Assembly: GCF_030248535.1 (NCBI RefSeq)
Contig: NZ_JAHGAJ010000008.1
Location: forward strand, 62,001-126,000
DNA length: 64,000 nucleotides
Source: Vibrio sp. D404a
Lineage (GTDB): Bacteria > Pseudomonadota > Gammaproteobacteria > Enterobacterales > Vibrionaceae
Reading direction: 5' to 3'
The notes under the pieces are model-generated. The model did not search any database. It saw only the letters and a program-made list of their open reading frames with translations, and was not told the DNA's origin. The translations under genes were made by a program, and so were the position numbers. This document shows, piece by piece, positions 62,600 through 64,000 of the stretch; the stretch's first letter is position 1; the number at the start of each line of letters is the position of its first letter.

Positions 62600-62741
62600 C
62601 TCCTGCTCATCATCACTTCCAAATGGCCGATTGCCTCCTGAATACGACAAAACAAAAGTTCACCTCGAATACCACAGTGGCGTAGTCTTCCCTTAATGGG
62701 TCTGATATGGTGTCGCAAGAATTTCTGTCACGGATATGAGC

Positions 62742-63647
62742 ATGACTATGAACAGACTCACAATATTAGACGGTGGTATGGGCAGGGAGCTCAAAGAGAT
62801 TGGCGCGCCTTTTTCCCAGCCTCTTTGGAGTGCCCAAGCGCTCATCGAAGCCCCACAATTTGTTACGCAAGCCCATCAGCACTTTATCGACGCCGGTGCT
62901 GAGCTAATCATCACCAATAGCTACGCGTGTGTTCCCTTCCATTTAGGGGAAGAGCGCTTTTCACAGCAGGGCTTTGAGCTTGCCGCTTTATCTGGCGAGC
63001 TTGCTCAAGCTGTGGCTGGTAACTCAAAACACGCCGTGACGGTGGCTGGTGCTATCCCTCCTCCATTTGGCAGCTACCGACCGGATCTGTTTGACGCTGA
63101 GAACGCAAAACCTATTGTTCAAACACTTCATGATGCCCAAGCGCCATATGTGGATGTATGGATGGTCGAAACGCTGTGCAGCCTAGAAGAGTTACGCGCT
63201 ATTCACGAGGTACTTAAAGCCTCTTCCAAACCAAGCTATTACGCTTTCAGCCTCAGCGATGAAACGGGATCAGCGGCCACTCTGAGATCAGGACAAGCCG
63301 TGACCGATGCAATCAAACTGGCCGTTCAATCCAATGCCGCTGCTGTGCTATTTAATTGTTCAGTACCAGAAGTAATGGAACAAGCGATCATCGACGCTAA
63401 AACGGTACTCGACGAGTTAGAGAGCAGCATCGAAATTGGGGTATACGCCAACAACTTTACTCCGATAAGCAGTGATCACGAAGCGAACGACACTCTGCAG
63501 TGCATGCGAGAGCTCTCACCTGAAGGTTATTTGGAGTATGCGAAACGTTGGTATCAACTGGGTGCGACTATAATCGGCGGCTGCTGCGGGATTGGTCCTA
63601 AACACATTAAAGCGCTCAGCGATTGGAAGTTAACGCTGGCTGAGTAG
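62742..63647 (+). CDS. Homocysteine S-methyltransferase family protein
   Basis: A 301-aa cytoplasmic barrel enzyme. LTILDGGMGRELKEIG is the N-terminal signature, and zinc ligands are the Cys of LFNCSVPEV and the pair in IGGCCGIGPKHI. It transfers a methyl group to homocysteine from S-methylmethionine, AdoMet or a similar donor (MmuM type); no mmuP permease is adjacent. Three in-frame ATGs lie close together; 62742, seven bases after CGGA, is the most likely. Confidence 0.87.
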   Translation: MTMNRLTILDGGMGRELKEIGAPFSQPLWSAQALIEAPQFVTQAHQHFIDAGAELIITNSYACVPFHLGEERFSQQGFELAALSGELAQAVAGNSKHAVTVAGAIPPPFGSYRPDLFDAENAKPIVQTLHDAQAPYVDVWMVETLCSLEELRAIHEVLKASSKPSYYAFSLSDETGSAATLRSGQAVTDAIKLAVQSNAAAVLFNCSVPEVMEQAIIDAKTVLDELESSIEIGVYANNFTPISSDHEANDTLQCMRELSPEGYLEYAKRWYQLGATIIGGCCGIGPKHIKALSDWKLTLAE

Positions 63648-63670
63648 CCGACTGAACAATAAAATCATTA

Positions 63671-63713
63671 ATCACCGCCTTGCTGTTTGCTTGTAAGGTG
63701 GTGATATCTTTTC
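63671..63713 (+). terminator. Probable terminator after the methyltransferase gene
   Basis: ATCACCGCCTT/AAGGTGGTGAT (one G-U pair) with a 13-base loop and an ATCTTTTCATCTT tail. Confidence 0.75.
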
Positions 63714-63920
63714 ATCTTAATCATCCCAAATAGACCGTCCCTTCTCGGTAGCTTATTGATATCAAATCAATATCCTCTCTCTATTCAGCCATTGTTTTAA
63801 ACAGTAACGGTAAACAACATACGCTTTGATTCGCATTCACTTGCTCTTAGGACGCTTCAAAAGCTATGATATAACATAACAACTTATGGATATGTACTGT
63901 TCTCATAATGGAAATCTTTA

Positions 63921-64000
63921 ATGACAAACCCTGTCGATACTGAAGCTCAGATCAAACATGTAGAAAACAACTTTAAAGCGCGTGGTAAGCAGCTAACCGC
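63921..64000 (+). CDS. Probable Fur-family regulator, N-terminal part (partial)
   Basis: The first 26 codons run into the window edge: MTNPVDTEAQIKHVENNFKA then RGKQLT. The segment ENNFKARGKQLT resembles the first helix of Fur/Zur proteins, which precedes TxxRxxVL. Upstream, GATATAACATAAC at 63870-63882 resembles a Zur half-site and would fit autoregulation by a zinc sensor; both points are tentative because so little of the protein is visible. GGAAA lies six bases before the ATG. Confidence 0.5.
   Translation, partial: MTNPVDTEAQIKHVENNFKARGKQLT

Noticed and set aside
62529..62741. SAM riboswitch or MetJ boxes before the homocysteine methyltransferase
   Set aside because: No MetJ box (AGACGTCT) or recognisable riboswitch core was found; only a short hairpin is present.

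Overview
The window looks like a stretch of a Vibrio (Vibrionaceae) genome. This rests on the glpF-glpK-glpR-glpD order, an aerobactin-uptake block of the vatCDB-iutR-iutA type, a PACE-family efflux gene divergent from its LysR regulator, and general gene content. The mix of transport, regulation and niche metabolism would suit a second chromosome, but that is inference. No tRNA, rRNA, insertion sequence, phage gene or CRISPR array was seen.

Region by region: 1-3.1 kb carries the end of an ArsR repressor with an ACR3 arsenite pump, then a LysR/PACE drug-efflux pair followed by a 19-bp tandem repeat array. 3.2-12.3 kb (minus strand) is a tricarboxylate module: TctD/TctE-like two-component system, an accessory solute-binding protein, a PrpF/GalD-like isomerase, TctC, a fused TctA-TctB and a Usp protein. 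A repeated 21-bp motif precedes both the isomerase and tctC. 12.7-18 kb is the glycerol regulon. 18-25.4 kb holds SDRs, LysR and AraC regulators, a radical SAM enzyme, two lipoproteins (one of 38 aa) and a periplasmic HAD phosphatase.

25.5-34.3 kb is Fur-linked siderophore uptake: an MFS carrier divergent from vatCDB, then a GntR regulator with two winged helices and the IutA receptor. No siderophore biosynthesis genes are present, so it probably imports a xenosiderophore. 34.4-42.6 kb is the least conventional locus: a Ser-type sulfatase, its own radical SAM maturase, a LysR regulator, two DUF1254/DUF1214 exported proteins, a FadL-like outer-membrane channel and the remnant of a second beta-barrel gene. 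A 17-bp motif is shared by two of its promoter regions. 42.8-50.5 kb holds a ClsC-like phospholipase D lipoprotein, an ABC-F ATPase, an ASCH-domain gene whose start region is enclosed by a nested inverted-repeat leader, a LysR/MFS pair and a sugar acetyltransferase.

50.7-63.6 kb has a quinone-reductase-like enzyme, an ascB-ascG pair with two operators but no PTS permease, small metabolic genes, a DMT exporter, a membrane EAL phosphodiesterase, a MATE exporter, a second copy of the 18-kb SDR, and a homocysteine S-methyltransferase. The window ends in the first 26 codons of a probable Fur-family regulator.

A recurrent oddity is short intergenic direct-repeat arrays with an 18-20-bp period but unrelated sequences (1372-1410, 2836-2987, 30712-30783, 57501-57595).
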